Source of the DNA: Candidatus Hadarchaeum yellowstonense
GTDB lineage: Archaea; Hadarchaeota; Hadarchaeia; Hadarchaeales; Hadarchaeaceae
DNA length: 39,119 nucleotides
NCBI GenBank assembly: GCA_001515205.2
Contig: LQMQ01000055.1
Location: 1 to 39,119, forward strand
Direction: 5' to 3'
The translations under genes and the position numbers were made by a program. Positions 1 through 8,250 of the stretch are shown here, piece by piece. How positions within the stretch are numbered: the first letter of the stretch is position 1; every line of letters starts with the position of its first letter. Under the pieces are notes generated by a model that made no database searches, was not told the DNA's origin, and worked only from the letters and a program-made list of their open reading frames with translations.

Positions 1-486
1 CGCTTCTAAAAGGCGAAGGTGGGGAACCATCCTCGAAATTTCCCAGTAGCTGGTGGGGAGCGAGATCAGGATTTCAACCTCGGCGCGGGACAACATCTCC
101 TCCACTTTAGCCAGAATGTTTTTCTCCCCGCGGATCACCCATACGTCAGGTCTCTTGACTTCAGCTCTTCGCGAGTAAAGCGGCTCGAGCTCCTTGATCA
201 GAGCTTCCCCCACCTCCTTGATTTTTCTTTCCTCCTCCGTCTTGATGAGCCTCACCACTTCCGCGGGCGATTTTGACCGGTATCTGCTCGGCCGGCCCGA
301 TTGAACTTCCACCCAACCACGTCTCTCGAGCCTAGACAATACGTCGTAGATCCTGGAGTAAGGGACGTTCGCCAGCTTGCTCAGTTCTCCGGCGGTTGAG
401 GGACCACCGGAGACCAAGGCGGAGTAAACCCGGGCTTCATATTCAGTCAGGCCGAGTTCTCTCAGGAGCCGTTGTGCTTTTTCCAT
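1..486 (-). CDS. TrmB-family winged-helix transcriptional regulator (partial)
   Basis: The reading frame is open from an ATG at 486 to the window edge (162 codons), so the C-terminal part is missing. Residues 1-70 form a TrmB-type winged helix: a run LLRELGLTEYEARVYSAL, then GELSKLANVPYSRIYDVLSRLE and RGWV, typical of the helix-turn-helix and wing. After this come a charged helix (about 75-105) and the start of a phospholipase-D-like or sugar-sensing effector domain (EVEILISLPTSYWE). TrmB proteins usually regulate sugar or central-carbon genes by binding an effector in the C-terminal domain, but the ligand cannot be read here. The gene is divergent from the Tes-like gene with only 67 bp between start codons, so it may control that gene. 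The family call is solid; the target is inference. Confidence 0.85.
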   Translation of the reverse strand, partial: MEKAQRLLRELGLTEYEARVYSALVSGGPSTAGELSKLANVPYSRIYDVLSRLERRGWVEVQSGRPSRYRSKSPAEVVRLIKTEEERKIKEVGEALIKELEPLYSRRAEVKRPDVWVIRGEKNILAKVEEMLSRAEVEILISLPTSYWEISRMVPHLRLLEA

Positions 487-520
487 GCTACCACTTTTCA
501 TATTGAGAGAAGTTTGGCAA

Positions 521-530
521 AGTTTAAAAG
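521..530 (+). promoter_or_regulatory. TATA-like box of the Tes-like gene
   Basis: AGTTTAAAAG lies 24-33 nt before the ATG at 554. This predicts transcription starting at or next to the start codon, and supports 554 over the in-frame ATG at 485, which would lie upstream of the promoter. Confidence 0.5.
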
Positions 531-553
531 TTACCCCTTTCAGTGGTAAATTG

Positions 554-2155
554 ATGACCATGAGGGAATTGGCCAAAACAAGCTCCGTTTGCCCGCAGTG
601 TTTGAAGGCATTGCCCGCCGAGATCTACGAGCGCGATGGTAAAGTCTGGATCCGGAAAACCTGCCCGGAGCACGGTGTTTTTGAGGATCTTTACTCCGGA
701 TCTTATGACTGGTATCTGCGCGCGCAGCGCTTTTCCCGCGACGGCAGAGGCGTGCAGAATCCTCAGGTCACCAAGGAAGCACCCGTCTGCCCGAGGGACT
801 GTGGGCTGTGCAGAGCTCACTTGGGCCACACTGCGCTGGCCAACATCGTGCTTACCAACCGTTGTGATCTTACCTGCTGGTATTGCTTCTTCTACTCGGG
901 CAGGGTGGGCTACGTCTATGAGCCGACTTTTGCAGAAATAGAGGAAATGGTCAAGACCCTCAAGTCGGAGCAGCCGGTGCCGTGCAACGCCGTTCAGCTC
1001 ACCGGCGGCGAACCCTGCCTCAGGGAGGATCTGGTGGAGATAGTGAGGATGGTCAAATCTCATGGCGTGGACCACGTTCAGCTGAACACCAATGGGATCA
1101 GGTTGTCGCAGAACCCGGAGCTGGTCGAAAAGGTGCGAGCGGCCGGCGTGAACACCCTCTATCTAAGCTTTGACGGGCTCACCGAGAAGACCAATCCTAA
1201 GAACCATTGGGAGGTGCCACAGCTCATAGAGAACTGCCGAAAGGTGGGCCTGGGAATAGTGCTGGTGCCCACGGTGATTAAGTCGGTCAATGACCACGAG
1301 GTGGGTGACATCTTGAAGTTCGGCTTCAGGAACATCGACATCATCCGCAGCGTTAACTACCAGCCCGTTTCCCTTGTGGGGATGATGCCTCGTGAAGAGC
1401 GCGAGAGATATCGGATCACGATTGCCGATGTTATCAAGAACATCGAGGAGCAGACGAACGGAGTTCTCCGAATGGATGATTTCTTCCCGGTACCGACGGC
1501 GATGCTGATAAGTGATTTCGTTGAGGCCCTGACGAAAAAACCCATGTATCAACTGAGCAGCCATTTTGCCTGCGGTGCCGCAACCTACGTCTTCAACGAC
1601 AACGGCAGGATGATCCCCCTGACTCATTTCATCGATGTTCAGGGGTTGCTGGAATACTTGGCGGAGAAATCGGAAGAGCTTCGCTCCGGAAAGAGCCGGC
1701 TGCTGGTCGGTGCCAAGCTGCTCTACAGCATTGGAAAGTTCATCGATAAAAAGAAAAAACCAAAGGGGGTGGACGTTGACCGGATAATCTTCAACGCGTT
1801 GATAAAGCACGATTATAGTGCCATAGGGCAGTTCCACATGAAGTCTCTTTTCATCGGGATGATGCACTTCATGGACCTCTACAACTATGATATTGAGCGG
1901 GTCAAGAGGTGCTGTATCCATTACGCGATGAATGATAATCGGATCATACCCTTCTGCGCCTTCAACGTTATCCCTGAGTGGTACCGGGATAAGACCCAGG
2001 CGGCCCAGGGGGTTTCCTTTGAGGAGTGGGAGCGAAGGACGGGAAGACCGCTGAAGAATGATATTTACAAAAGGGATGTTGAAAAGCTAAAACAGTCTGA
2101 GGCTTACAAGAATTATATTTCTCAGGTTGAGGAGATAAAATCAGGCAAGTTCTGA
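554..2155 (+). CDS. tes: Radical SAM enzyme of the tetraether lipid synthase (Tes, COG1964) type
   Basis: This 533-residue protein has the cysteine layout of Tes. A rubredoxin-like N-terminal site has C13, C16 and C37 followed by HG. A second cluster motif is C79-x3-C83-x2-C86. The radical SAM motif is C104-x3-C108-x2-C111, followed by LTGGEP. The C-terminal region has a CC pair (RCCIHYA) and IIPFCAFN. Known Tes enzymes (MJ0619, MA_1486) join the phytanyl chain ends of two archaeol lipids through a C-C bond to make membrane-spanning tetraethers. The ATG at 560 is an alternative start. COG1964 also holds paralogues of unknown function, so the substrate is inferred from family membership. The divergent TrmB-type regulator is a candidate controller. 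Confidence 0.75.
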   Translation: MTMRELAKTSSVCPQCLKALPAEIYERDGKVWIRKTCPEHGVFEDLYSGSYDWYLRAQRFSRDGRGVQNPQVTKEAPVCPRDCGLCRAHLGHTALANIVLTNRCDLTCWYCFFYSGRVGYVYEPTFAEIEEMVKTLKSEQPVPCNAVQLTGGEPCLREDLVEIVRMVKSHGVDHVQLNTNGIRLSQNPELVEKVRAAGVNTLYLSFDGLTEKTNPKNHWEVPQLIENCRKVGLGIVLVPTVIKSVNDHEVGDILKFGFRNIDIIRSVNYQPVSLVGMMPREERERYRITIADVIKNIEEQTNGVLRMDDFFPVPTAMLISDFVEALTKKPMYQLSSHFACGAATYVFNDNGRMIPLTHFIDVQGLLEYLAEKSEELRSGKSRLLVGAKLLYSIGKFIDKKKKPKGVDVDRIIFNALIKHDYSAIGQFHMKSLFIGMMHFMDLYNYDIERVKRCCIHYAMNDNRIIPFCAFNVIPEWYRDKTQAAQGVSFEEWERRTGRPLKNDIYKRDVEKLKQSEAYKNYISQVEEIKSGKF

Positions 2156-2164
2156 AGGGCAAGG

Positions 2165-2175
2165 CTTTTATATTC
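2165..2175 (+). promoter_or_regulatory. TATA-like box of the thermosome gene
   Basis: CTTTTATATTC lies about 55-65 nt before the ATG at 2229. The predicted leader is about 30 nt and contains the ribosome site AAGGAGGG (2216-2223). This leadered arrangement differs from most first genes in the window. Confidence 0.5.
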
Positions 2176-2228
2176 AAAAATTTTCTCATTATAGTAGCAT
2201 AATTGGATAATTGATAAGGAGGGATTTT

Positions 2229-3887
2229 ATGGTGAGTCAGTTGGGGGGACAGCCAATACTCATTCTGCCGGAAAAAGTTCAGCGCTATTTGGGCCGTGAT
2301 GCCCAGCGCATGAACATAATGGCCGCGAGGGTGATAGCGGAGTCTGTCCGCACGACCTTGGGCCCGCGCGGAATGGATAAAATGCTGGTCGACAACTTGG
2401 GTGACATTACCATAACCAACGATGGTGTCACCATCCTTGAGGAAATGGATGTTGAACACCCGGCCGCCAAGATGATGGTGGAGGTCTCAAAGGCTCAGGA
2501 GGATGAGGTCGGGGACGGTACCACGACAGCGGTGGTGCTGGCCGGTGAACTGCTGAAGAAGTCGGAGGAGTTGTTGGAGCAGGACATCCACCCAACAGTC
2601 ATCATCAGCGGCTACAGGCTTGCGGCTGAAGAGGCTCAGAGAATACTGGAGAAGATGGCGACACCGGTCACCAAGGATGACGAAAAAATCCTCAAGCAGA
2701 TCGCCAAGACTTCGATGAGCAGCAAGGGCTCCGAAATCCATGGCGATAAGCTCGCGGAGCTCTGCGTCAGGGCCGTGAAACAGATAGTTGAAGAGGCCGA
2801 TGGTAAAATTGAAGCAGACATTGATAACATCAAGGTTGAGAAGAAGACCGGGGGGAGTTCTGCCGACACACAGCTGATCAAAGGAATAGTCCTTGATAAA
2901 GAGGTGGTTCACCCCGGGATGCCGAAGAGAGTGGAGAACGCGAAGATAGCTCTCCTGAATCTGGCCCTTGAAGTCAAGAAGACGGAGACGGATGCGAAGA
3001 TTAACATCACGGACCCAGAACAGCTCAAGAGGTTCCTTGACGAGGAGCAGCGCATGTTGAAGGAAATGGTTGACCAGATAAAGAGCGTTGGCGCCAACGT
3101 TGTGTTCTGCCAGAAGGGAATTGATGATGTTGCCCAGCACTACCTGGCGAAGGCAGGAATTTTGGCGGCTCGAAGGGTCAAGGAGTCGGACATGGAAAAG
3201 CTGGCCAGAGCCACGGGCGGCAACTGTGTGACGAACATTAAGGATCTTTCACCCAAAGACCTGGGTACCGCGGAGCTGGTGGAGGAGCGAAAGATTGCCG
3301 GTGATGAGATGATCTTCGTGGAGGGCTGCAAGGATCCAAGGGCGGTGAGCATTCTGGTCAGGGGTGGCACCGAGCATGTTGTTGATGAAGTCGAGCGTGC
3401 GGTGCACGACGCGATTTCAGTGGTTTCAGCGGCCATTGAAGATGGCAAGATAGTCGCAGGTGGAGGGGCTCCTGAGATAGAGGTGGCAAAGGGACTGAGG
3501 GATTACTCGGAATCGGTTGGCGGTCGTGAGGCCCTAGCGGTCAACGCCTTCGCCGACGCCATCGAAGTGATCCCGAGGACTCTTGCGGAAAATGCAGGTC
3601 TGGACCCAATTGATATCCTGGTGCAACTCCGGTCAGCTCATGAAAAGAACGGTGGAAAGAACATTGGTATCGATGTCATCAGTGGGAAGGTCTTGAATAC
3701 TCTGGAACAGGGAATAGTTGAGCCGCTAAGGGTGAAGGTCCAGGCGATTAAATCCGCGACTGAGGTCACTGAGATGATCCTCAGAATAGATGACGTCATT
3801 GCCGCCGGAAAGCTGGAGAAAGAAGAGAAGGAAAAGGAAAAGGGAGCCGGTCCAGGCTCTGAAATGGGTGGCATGCCAGAGATGTAG
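2229..3887 (+). CDS. Thermosome subunit (group II chaperonin)
   Basis: The 552-residue protein is full length for an archaeal CCT/TRiC-like chaperonin, a cytosolic ATP-driven folding ring. Diagnostic motifs are [14 protein letters not shown] and [13 protein letters not shown] near residues 40-70, [16 protein letters not shown] near 92-108 (nucleotide and magnesium binding) and a C-terminal GGGAPEIE. The tail ends in a Gly/Met-rich segment (GGMPEM), as in other thermosomes. The ATG at 2229 is chosen because a strong ribosome site, AAGGAGGG, lies 5 nt upstream; a TTG at 2211 would sit ahead of that site. RpoK begins 11 nt after the stop, so the two are probably co-transcribed. Only one subunit gene lies in the window, so homo- or hetero-oligomer cannot be decided. 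Confidence 0.97.
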   Translation: MVSQLGGQPILILPEKVQRYLGRDAQRMNIMAARVIAESVRTTLGPRGMDKMLVDNLGDITITNDGVTILEEMDVEHPAAKMMVEVSKAQEDEVGDGTTTAVVLAGELLKKSEELLEQDIHPTVIISGYRLAAEEAQRILEKMATPVTKDDEKILKQIAKTSMSSKGSEIHGDKLAELCVRAVKQIVEEADGKIEADIDNIKVEKKTGGSSADTQLIKGIVLDKEVVHPGMPKRVENAKIALLNLALEVKKTETDAKINITDPEQLKRFLDEEQRMLKEMVDQIKSVGANVVFCQKGIDDVAQHYLAKAGILAARRVKESDMEKLARATGGNCVTNIKDLSPKDLGTAELVEERKIAGDEMIFVEGCKDPRAVSILVRGGTEHVVDEVERAVHDAISVVSAAIEDGKIVAGGGAPEIEVAKGLRDYSESVGGREALAVNAFADAIEVIPRTLAENAGLDPIDILVQLRSAHEKNGGKNIGIDVISGKVLNTLEQGIVEPLRVKVQAIKSATEVTEMILRIDDVIAAGKLEKEEKEKEKGAGPGSEMGGMPEM

Positions 3888-3898
3888 GGGGGCCACCC

Positions 3899-4105
3899 AT
3901 TCTTCACAAAAAACACACCCGTTTTGAAAAGGCCCGCATCATTGGAGCCAGGGCGCTCCAGATAGAGTTGGGTGCCCCGGTTCTGGTGGAGCTGCCGAAG
4001 AATATAGTGGATCCCATAGACATCGCGATGTATGAGTATGAACGGGATGCAATCCCGATCACGGTGGTGAGGAGGCTTCCGGGGGAAACTAGGGCCTCCT
4101 CCTGA
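3899..4105 (+). CDS. rpoK: DNA-directed RNA polymerase subunit K (Rpb6/omega homologue), apparent AUU start
   Basis: A 68-codon frame encodes a clear Rpo[17 protein letters not shown], then a LGAPVLVEL core, [16 protein letters not shown] and a VVRR end. RpoK is the small omega-like subunit that assembles on the largest RNA polymerase subunit. The frame opens after a TGA at 3847-3849, and there is no ATG, GTG or TTG between that stop and the conserved core. The first plausible initiator is ATT at 3899, which gives an N-terminus of normal length. A G6 run (3887-3892) ends 6 nt before it and could serve as ribosome site. A sequencing error converting ATG to ATT is the main alternative. The gene follows the thermosome by 11 nt. 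Confidence 0.85.
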   Translation: MLHKKHTRFEKARIIGARALQIELGAPVLVELPKNIVDPIDIAMYEYERDAIPITVVRRLPGETRASS

Positions 4106-4112
4106 TTTTTTT
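4105..4112 (+). terminator. T-run terminator after rpoK
   Basis: A run of seven T residues follows directly on the rpoK stop, and a second one lies at 4173-4180. Archaeal intrinsic termination occurs at such T-tracts. They separate the thermosome-rpoK unit from fen. Confidence 0.45.
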
Positions 4113-4216
4113 AAGAAACAGACTTTCAACGGCTTTTGTGAGGCGAGGAGGAGTGCTATCCTTCGATGTCTCATTTTTTTCCCTTTAAATCATCGGCAAC
4201 TCCTTTCAGCTGTTTT

Positions 4217-4229
4217 AGTTTTAAGTAGC
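4217..4229 (+). promoter_or_regulatory. TATA-like box of fen
   Basis: The sequence AGTTTTAAGTAGC, in a T-rich context, lies 27-39 nt before the ATG at 4256. This spacing predicts a leaderless transcript. Confidence 0.45.
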
Positions 4230-4255
4230 CGGCGTGAATTTCTATTGGTGTAGAG

Positions 4256-5284
4256 ATGGGTGTACAGCTTGGCGACTTGGTCTCGAGGGAGAAGTTAGAA
4301 CTGGAGAGTTTGAGTGGAAAGGTAATCGCCATAGATGCTTTGAATTCCCTCTACCAGTTCCTTTCGATCATCAGGCAGCGCGATGGGGAGCTGCTGCGGG
4401 ACTCAAGGGGGCGCATAACCTCACACCTTTCCGGGATCTTCTACCGGACGGCCAATTTCGTTGAGGCGGGGATTCGGCCGGTTTATGTCTTTGACGGAAA
4501 GCCGCCCGAGCTCAAACGACTGACGGTCGAGCAACGCCAGCTGGCGAGGATGGAGGCGGAGGGGGAATGGAAGAAGGCGCTGGAGGAGGGCAGGATCCAG
4601 GACGCCAGAAAGTTTGCCCAACGGGCGGGCCGTTTGGATGCCGCCATGATCAAACAGGCTCAGGAGCTTTTGAATCGCATGGGGCTGCCGTGGGTGCAGG
4701 CTCCCGGGGAGGGTGAGGCTCAGGCAGCGCTGATGGTTCAGCGTGGGGATGCCTGGGCGGCGGCGAGCCAAGATTTTGACAGCCTGCTTTTTGGGGCGCC
4801 ACGGCTGGTCAGGAATCTGGCCATCACGGGCAGGAGAAAGCTTCCCGGGAAGGATGTTTACATTGATGTTTACCCCGAACTCATTGAGCTGGAGAAGGTC
4901 TTGGCTGAGCTTGGGATAACCCGGGAGCAGCTGGTTGACATCGGGATTTTGGTGGGAACGGATTATAATGAGGGAATAAAGGGAATAGGGCCCAAAAAAG
5001 CGCTGGAGCTGGTCAAGAAATATGGGTCGTTGGTGGAGATAGTTAAAACTGATCTTGGGAAAAAGTTTGAGGTCGATCCTCTGGAGGTCAGGGAAATCTT
5101 TCTGAACCCAGATGTGACCAGCGACTACACGCTAAAGTGGGGGGAGCCGGACCCCGAGGCCATTAAAAAATTCCTCTGCGAGGAATACGATTTTTCTGAG
5201 GACAGGGTGCAGTCAGGGATAGACAAGTTAACCAAGGGAAAATTGGAGCGCGGACAGGCCCGGCTGGAGAGATGGTTTGGCTAG
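4256..5284 (+). CDS. fen: Flap endonuclease 1
   Basis: This 342-residue structure-specific nuclease removes 5' flaps during Okazaki fragment maturation and base excision repair. Visible features are the N-terminal MGVQLGDLV, the metal-binding Asp at residue 27 (IAIDALN), VFDGKPP, the [10 protein letters not shown] acidic pair, ASQDFDSLL, and the helix-hairpin-helix segment [17 protein letters not shown]. The C-terminus ends in QARLERWF, a PCNA-interacting (PIP) box. All catalytic acids appear present and the length is normal. The stop codon overlaps that of the convergent pcm gene through a shared CTAG. Confidence 0.97.
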   Translation: MGVQLGDLVSREKLELESLSGKVIAIDALNSLYQFLSIIRQRDGELLRDSRGRITSHLSGIFYRTANFVEAGIRPVYVFDGKPPELKRLTVEQRQLARMEAEGEWKKALEEGRIQDARKFAQRAGRLDAAMIKQAQELLNRMGLPWVQAPGEGEAQAALMVQRGDAWAAASQDFDSLLFGAPRLVRNLAITGRRKLPGKDVYIDVYPELIELEKVLAELGITREQLVDIGILVGTDYNEGIKGIGPKKALELVKKYGSLVEIVKTDLGKKFEVDPLEVREIFLNPDVTSDYTLKWGEPDPEAIKKFLCEEYDFSEDRVQSGIDKLTKGKLERGQARLERWFG

Positions 5285-5940
5285 TCGTCAGATCTCCAGC
5301 CGCATCTCCCGATGAGGGGGACAAAGGAGCAGCCGCCGTGCTCGGTGATCACGATTTCCCCTTCCTTTCTTTTTTCGGCGACGGTCCAGGTCTGGAACAT
5401 ATAGTCCCGGCCCACGGGGGCACCCAGTTTGCCGCCGACCTTGAGCTGCTTTATCAGCGGCTCGGGTATTTCAGGGGCGCAGGCGGTCACCAGGATCCGG
5501 TCCCAAGGGGCCCCCTCCTCATAGCCAAGTGAGCCGTCGCCGGTCACCACCTTCACCCACCCGTACCCCGTCCTTTTCAGGTTCTCCTTGGCGAAATCGG
5601 CGAGTTCCTTGATTCTCTCCACCGTGACCACAGTTCCCTTTCTTCCGACAACCTCGGCGATGAGGGCGGCGTTGTATCCCGACCCGGTTCCTATCTCGAG
5701 CACCCGTAACCCCGGTGACAGGTCAAGCGTTTCCATCATTATCGCTATCATGCTCGGGGCGGAGATTGTCTGGCCTTTTCCAATGGGCAGCGGCTGGTCG
5801 GCGTAGGCGTAGCTCCCGCCGCCACCGGGAATGAACTCATGCCGGGGGACCTTCCGGAAAGCCGCGATAATTTGGGGCTTGGTCAGATAACCCCACTTGA
5901 TCAACCGCTCGACTAAGTTCTCCCTCTCCTGCTCCAGCAT
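5281..5940 (-). CDS. pcm: Protein-L-isoaspartate O-methyltransferase
   Basis: The 219-residue enzyme transfers methyl from S-adenosylmethionine to damaged L-isoaspartyl residues and starts their repair, a common need in heat-loving cells. Family landmarks are [28 protein letters not shown] (substrate site), the SAM-binding [15 protein letters not shown], and [20 protein letters not shown]. The length is that of the archaeal and bacterial enzymes. It ends convergently with fen, sharing CTAG, and starts 49 bp from the divergent DUF371 gene, with which it may share a promoter region. Confidence 0.95.
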   Translation of the reverse strand: MLEQERENLVERLIKWGYLTKPQIIAAFRKVPRHEFIPGGGGSYAYADQPLPIGKGQTISAPSMIAIMMETLDLSPGLRVLEIGTGSGYNAALIAEVVGRKGTVVTVERIKELADFAKENLKRTGYGWVKVVTGDGSLGYEEGAPWDRILVTACAPEIPEPLIKQLKVGGKLGAPVGRDYMFQTWTVAEKRKEGEIVITEHGGCSFVPLIGRCGWRSDD

Positions 5941-5989
5941 TCAATCAAAGTAATATTTTCTTTGCCATCTTAAATTAAGGCGGGGTCAA

Positions 5990-6415
5990 ATGGGCTGGGT
6001 CATCAGGGCGAGCGGGCATCCGATGATAACCGCCAAGCACCGGACCACTTTCATGATCACCAAAGAAGAAGAGCTCGGGCCCCGAGGGGACTGCGTCATC
6101 GGGGTTGGGGCGGAGAGATCGGCGGCTGAACTTGATCCCGAACTTAAGAGGCTGATCGTTTTGGGTGGACCGGTTATCATCAGGCTCAGGGTGGGAAGGT
6201 TATCGGACGAGGTCAGGGCCAGAGGGCATCCGGCGCTGACCTTTACTCATCCAAGCGACATCGTCGTTAGGAAAAGTTATTTTGTCTGTGGGCGGACTCT
6301 GGCGGTTGGGGCCGACAAGGCGGCCGCGGATTTATCAAGAAAACTGGTGGCGGCCCTCAAAGATCCGGCGATGGAGCTGGAGCTGGAGATAGTTCCGGAC
6401 ACCACCTCACGCTAA
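5990..6415 (+). CDS. DUF371 (COG2090) conserved archaeal protein
   Basis: This 141-residue protein of unknown function matches the archaeal DUF371 family by its conserved pieces: GHPMITAKHRTTFMITKE, PRGDCVIGVGAE, an HPALTFTHPSDIVVRKS stretch and RTLAVGADKAAADLSR. No membrane segment or signal peptide is visible. The family is nearly restricted to archaea and no reaction is established. It is divergent from pcm across 49 bp. The ATG at 5990 is the only reasonable start because the conserved core begins within ten residues. Confidence 0.8.
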   Translation: MGWVIRASGHPMITAKHRTTFMITKEEELGPRGDCVIGVGAERSAAELDPELKRLIVLGGPVIIRLRVGRLSDEVRARGHPALTFTHPSDIVVRKSYFVCGRTLAVGADKAAADLSRKLVAALKDPAMELELEIVPDTTSR

Positions 6416-6446
6416 GCCCAGGCCTTAATTTCAACCCCTGGAAGCA

Positions 6447-6457
6447 ACATTTAAGTT
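6447..6457 (+). promoter_or_regulatory. TATA-like box before the flippase-like gene
   Basis: ACATTTAAGTT lies 24-34 nt before the GTG at 6481 and 33-43 nt before the ATG at 6490. It fits a leaderless transcript starting at either codon. Confidence 0.45.
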
Positions 6458-6480
6458 ATGCCAATTCGTTTTTTTGAAGT

Positions 6481-7539
6481 GTGAATTTGATGAGAAAGGG
6501 GCCCGGTTTTTTTAACAAGAGGTCGATCTTAGTTTTTCTGCTTTTATTTTTGGTCGTGGTGGCCGCGGCTTTCCTGATCCTCAGGGAAAACCTGGGCTCC
6601 ATGTTGCAGGCGCTGTACCGGGCCAATCTTCTCTACCTGCTGCTGGCTGTTTTCGCCTATCTTTTTGGGTTGGTGATCTGGTCGCTGCGGTGGCACCTGA
6701 CCCTAAACACGGCGGGATACATCGTCCCGATCAGGAGCATCTACATTATCATCTTGGGCGGAATTTTCATAAACAATATAACTCCGTTCACCTATGCGGG
6801 TGGGGATCCAATTGCCCGGGCTTACATTTTGAAAAGGACCCAGGCCGTGCCTTATTCCAGCGGCTTTGCGACCATCCTGGCGGAGTATATCATGGATCTG
6901 CCGGTCTACATCTCCCTCCTGATCTTCGGCTTTTTGATCTCCTTAAAGCACGTTGATCTCTGGTATGGGATTTTTGTTTTCTTGGTTTGGCTGTCCTTTC
7001 TGGTCGGCTGGAGCCTTTTCTTCTTTCGCGTCCTGTCCAGCGCCACCGGGGCCAAAAGGATAGCTAGGCTGGCTTCCAGATTGGCTAAGATTTTTCATCG
7101 CAAGGTGAAGGCGGCGGGCCTGGAGCGCAGCATGAGGAGGTTCTACAGCAGCTCCGAGCAGATCATAAAAAATAGGAGGATAATTGTTGGCATCACCGTT
7201 CTCACCGTCACCATCTGGGCTTTCGCCATAACCAGGCTTTATCTCATTTTTCAGGCGCTCAGCTACACGCCCAGTCTACCGATGCTGTTTTTTGCCTTAA
7301 CCTTGCCCGCACTGGTGGGGATGATTCCCGCACTGCCCGGAGGCCTGGGCACCGTGGACGCCACCATTCTGTCGGTTTTTCTGATCTTCGGCACCCCACT
7401 TCAAATAGCGGTCAGCGCGACCTTGATTGAGCGGGCAATAACCCTTGTTTTCAGCACGCTGGTGGGTGCCAGCGCGATTTCCTACCTGGGGATAAGGCAG
7501 GGAAATTTCAGAAAACGAGGAGCAGAAAAGCCAGAATGA
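6481..7539 (+). CDS. Flippase-like / LPG synthase transmembrane-domain protein (UPF0104, COG0392)
   Basis: This is a 352-residue polytopic membrane protein. Hydrophobic helices are visible near residues 15-33, 43-62, 80-95, 120-145, 155-180, 240-260 and 270-320. Family marks are INNITPFTYAGGDPIARAYIL and the PALPGGLGTVDATIL segment. This fold is related to the membrane half of lysylphosphatidylglycerol synthase; in archaea it is a predicted lipid or lipid-linked sugar flippase, not a proven one. An ATG at 6490 is an alternative start. It opens a block of glycosyltransferase and lipid-type genes, and its 3' end overlaps the convergent YdjM-like gene by about 32 bp. Confidence 0.8.
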   Translation: MNLMRKGPGFFNKRSILVFLLLFLVVVAAAFLILRENLGSMLQALYRANLLYLLLAVFAYLFGLVIWSLRWHLTLNTAGYIVPIRSIYIIILGGIFINNITPFTYAGGDPIARAYILKRTQAVPYSSGFATILAEYIMDLPVYISLLIFGFLISLKHVDLWYGIFVFLVWLSFLVGWSLFFFRVLSSATGAKRIARLASRLAKIFHRKVKAAGLERSMRRFYSSSEQIIKNRRIIVGITVLTVTIWAFAITRLYLIFQALSYTPSLPMLFFALTLPALVGMIPALPGGLGTVDATILSVFLIFGTPLQIAVSATLIERAITLVFSTLVGASAISYLGIRQGNFRKRGAEKPE

Positions 7540-7969
7540 AGAGCCCGCCCTCGAGGGCCAGAACTTTTTTGTCGGTTAAATAGGTCCAGAAGTCATAGGG
7601 CAGCACCCTGATTCCATAAAACTTTTTGCTCACAGGGTAGAGCAGGCGCCTTCCCTTTTGGTCGAACGATTCCGTTAAAACATGGATCACGCCACCCAGG
7701 GAAAAGGAAAGGGCAATGTTCCAGCTGTCGCTCCAACCGATGGCGCTGAGGGCCAGGTAGAGAAGGGGCAGTATCACCAGGTAGAGAAAGACGGTGTGCA
7801 GAATCGTGGAGGCGTGCGTCTCGTTGATGGGATCCTTGGGGGTCTTCTTTCTCAGCAGTGTCGGGAAGACATCGAGGTTGGGAAAACCACTCCCGATGAG
7901 CAGGGCCACCAGGTTAATTTGTCCGGGGAAGAGGCCGTAGATGATGAGCGGAATGGAAACGTGTCCGAT
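7508..7969 (-). CDS. Membrane-bound metal-dependent hydrolase-like protein (YdjM/COG1988 type), uncertain start
   Basis: The frame encodes a membrane protein with ETHASTILHTVFLYL and GGVIHVLTESFDQKGRRLLYP, resembling the histidine/acidic motifs of the YdjM-type predicted hydrolases (here HxxxE in place of the usual HxxxD). Coding similarity begins at about GHVSIPLIIYG, but no ATG, GTG or TTG precedes it closely. The upstream gene's stop and a codon ATC form TAATC at 7971-7967, exactly where a coupled TAATG would be expected, so I start it at 7969 with AUC. The first standard start is a GTG at 7909, which would remove the first membrane segment. Function is unproven. Confidence 0.6.
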   Translation of the reverse strand: MGHVSIPLIIYGLFPGQINLVALLIGSGFPNLDVFPTLLRKKTPKDPINETHASTILHTVFLYLVILPLLYLALSAIGWSDSWNIALSFSLGGVIHVLTESFDQKGRRLLYPVSKKFYGIRVLPYDFWTYLTDKKVLALEGGLFILAFLLLVF

Positions 7970-8160
7970 TAACGTTTTCTCAGCTCCCTTGCCATTTTGA
8001 CCATTGCTATGACGAAGGGCGGCAAAAACGGGGCGATTACCACGAGCGTGTAGACTCCTATTTCCCGGATGACCAGCGCCAGCAGGGTTAGTCCCATGAA
8101 GATCCAGATGGCGACGTACCCCGCATTCTTCCGCAGCCATTTCCTGAGTTCAACCCTCAT
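7969..8160 (-). CDS. Small two-helix membrane protein, unknown
   Basis: A 63-residue protein with a basic N-terminus (MRVELRKWLRK), two hydrophobic helices (about 13-33 and 36-54) separated by REIG, and a basic tail ending RELRKR. I do not recognise a family. It has a TATA-like box at 8191-8200 on the same strand and its stop overlaps the presumed start of the YdjM-like gene, so the two are probably translated as a pair. The positive charges at both ends suggest both termini face the cytoplasm. Confidence 0.6.
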   Translation of the reverse strand: MRVELRKWLRKNAGYVAIWIFMGLTLLALVIREIGVYTLVVIAPFLPPFVIAMVKMARELRKR

Positions 8161-8190
8161 GGCTCATCCAACCGTTAACTGCGTGCCCGG

Positions 8191-8200
8191 GTTAAATGGC
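8191..8200 (-). promoter_or_regulatory. TATA-like box for the small membrane protein gene
   Basis: Read on the minus strand this is GCCATTTAAC, 31-40 nt before the ATG at 8160. It sits back to back with the promoter at 8213-8222. Confidence 0.4.
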
Positions 8201-8212
8201 TTTTTGCGTCAG

Positions 8213-8222
8213 CTCTTTAAGC
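8213..8222 (+). promoter_or_regulatory. TATA-like box for the first GT4 gene
   Basis: CTCTTTAAGC lies 29-38 nt before the ATG at 8251. This favours that start over the in-frame ATG at 8233. Confidence 0.4.
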
Positions 8223-8250
8223 ACCGATTTAGATGAATTTAGAGGTGGAA

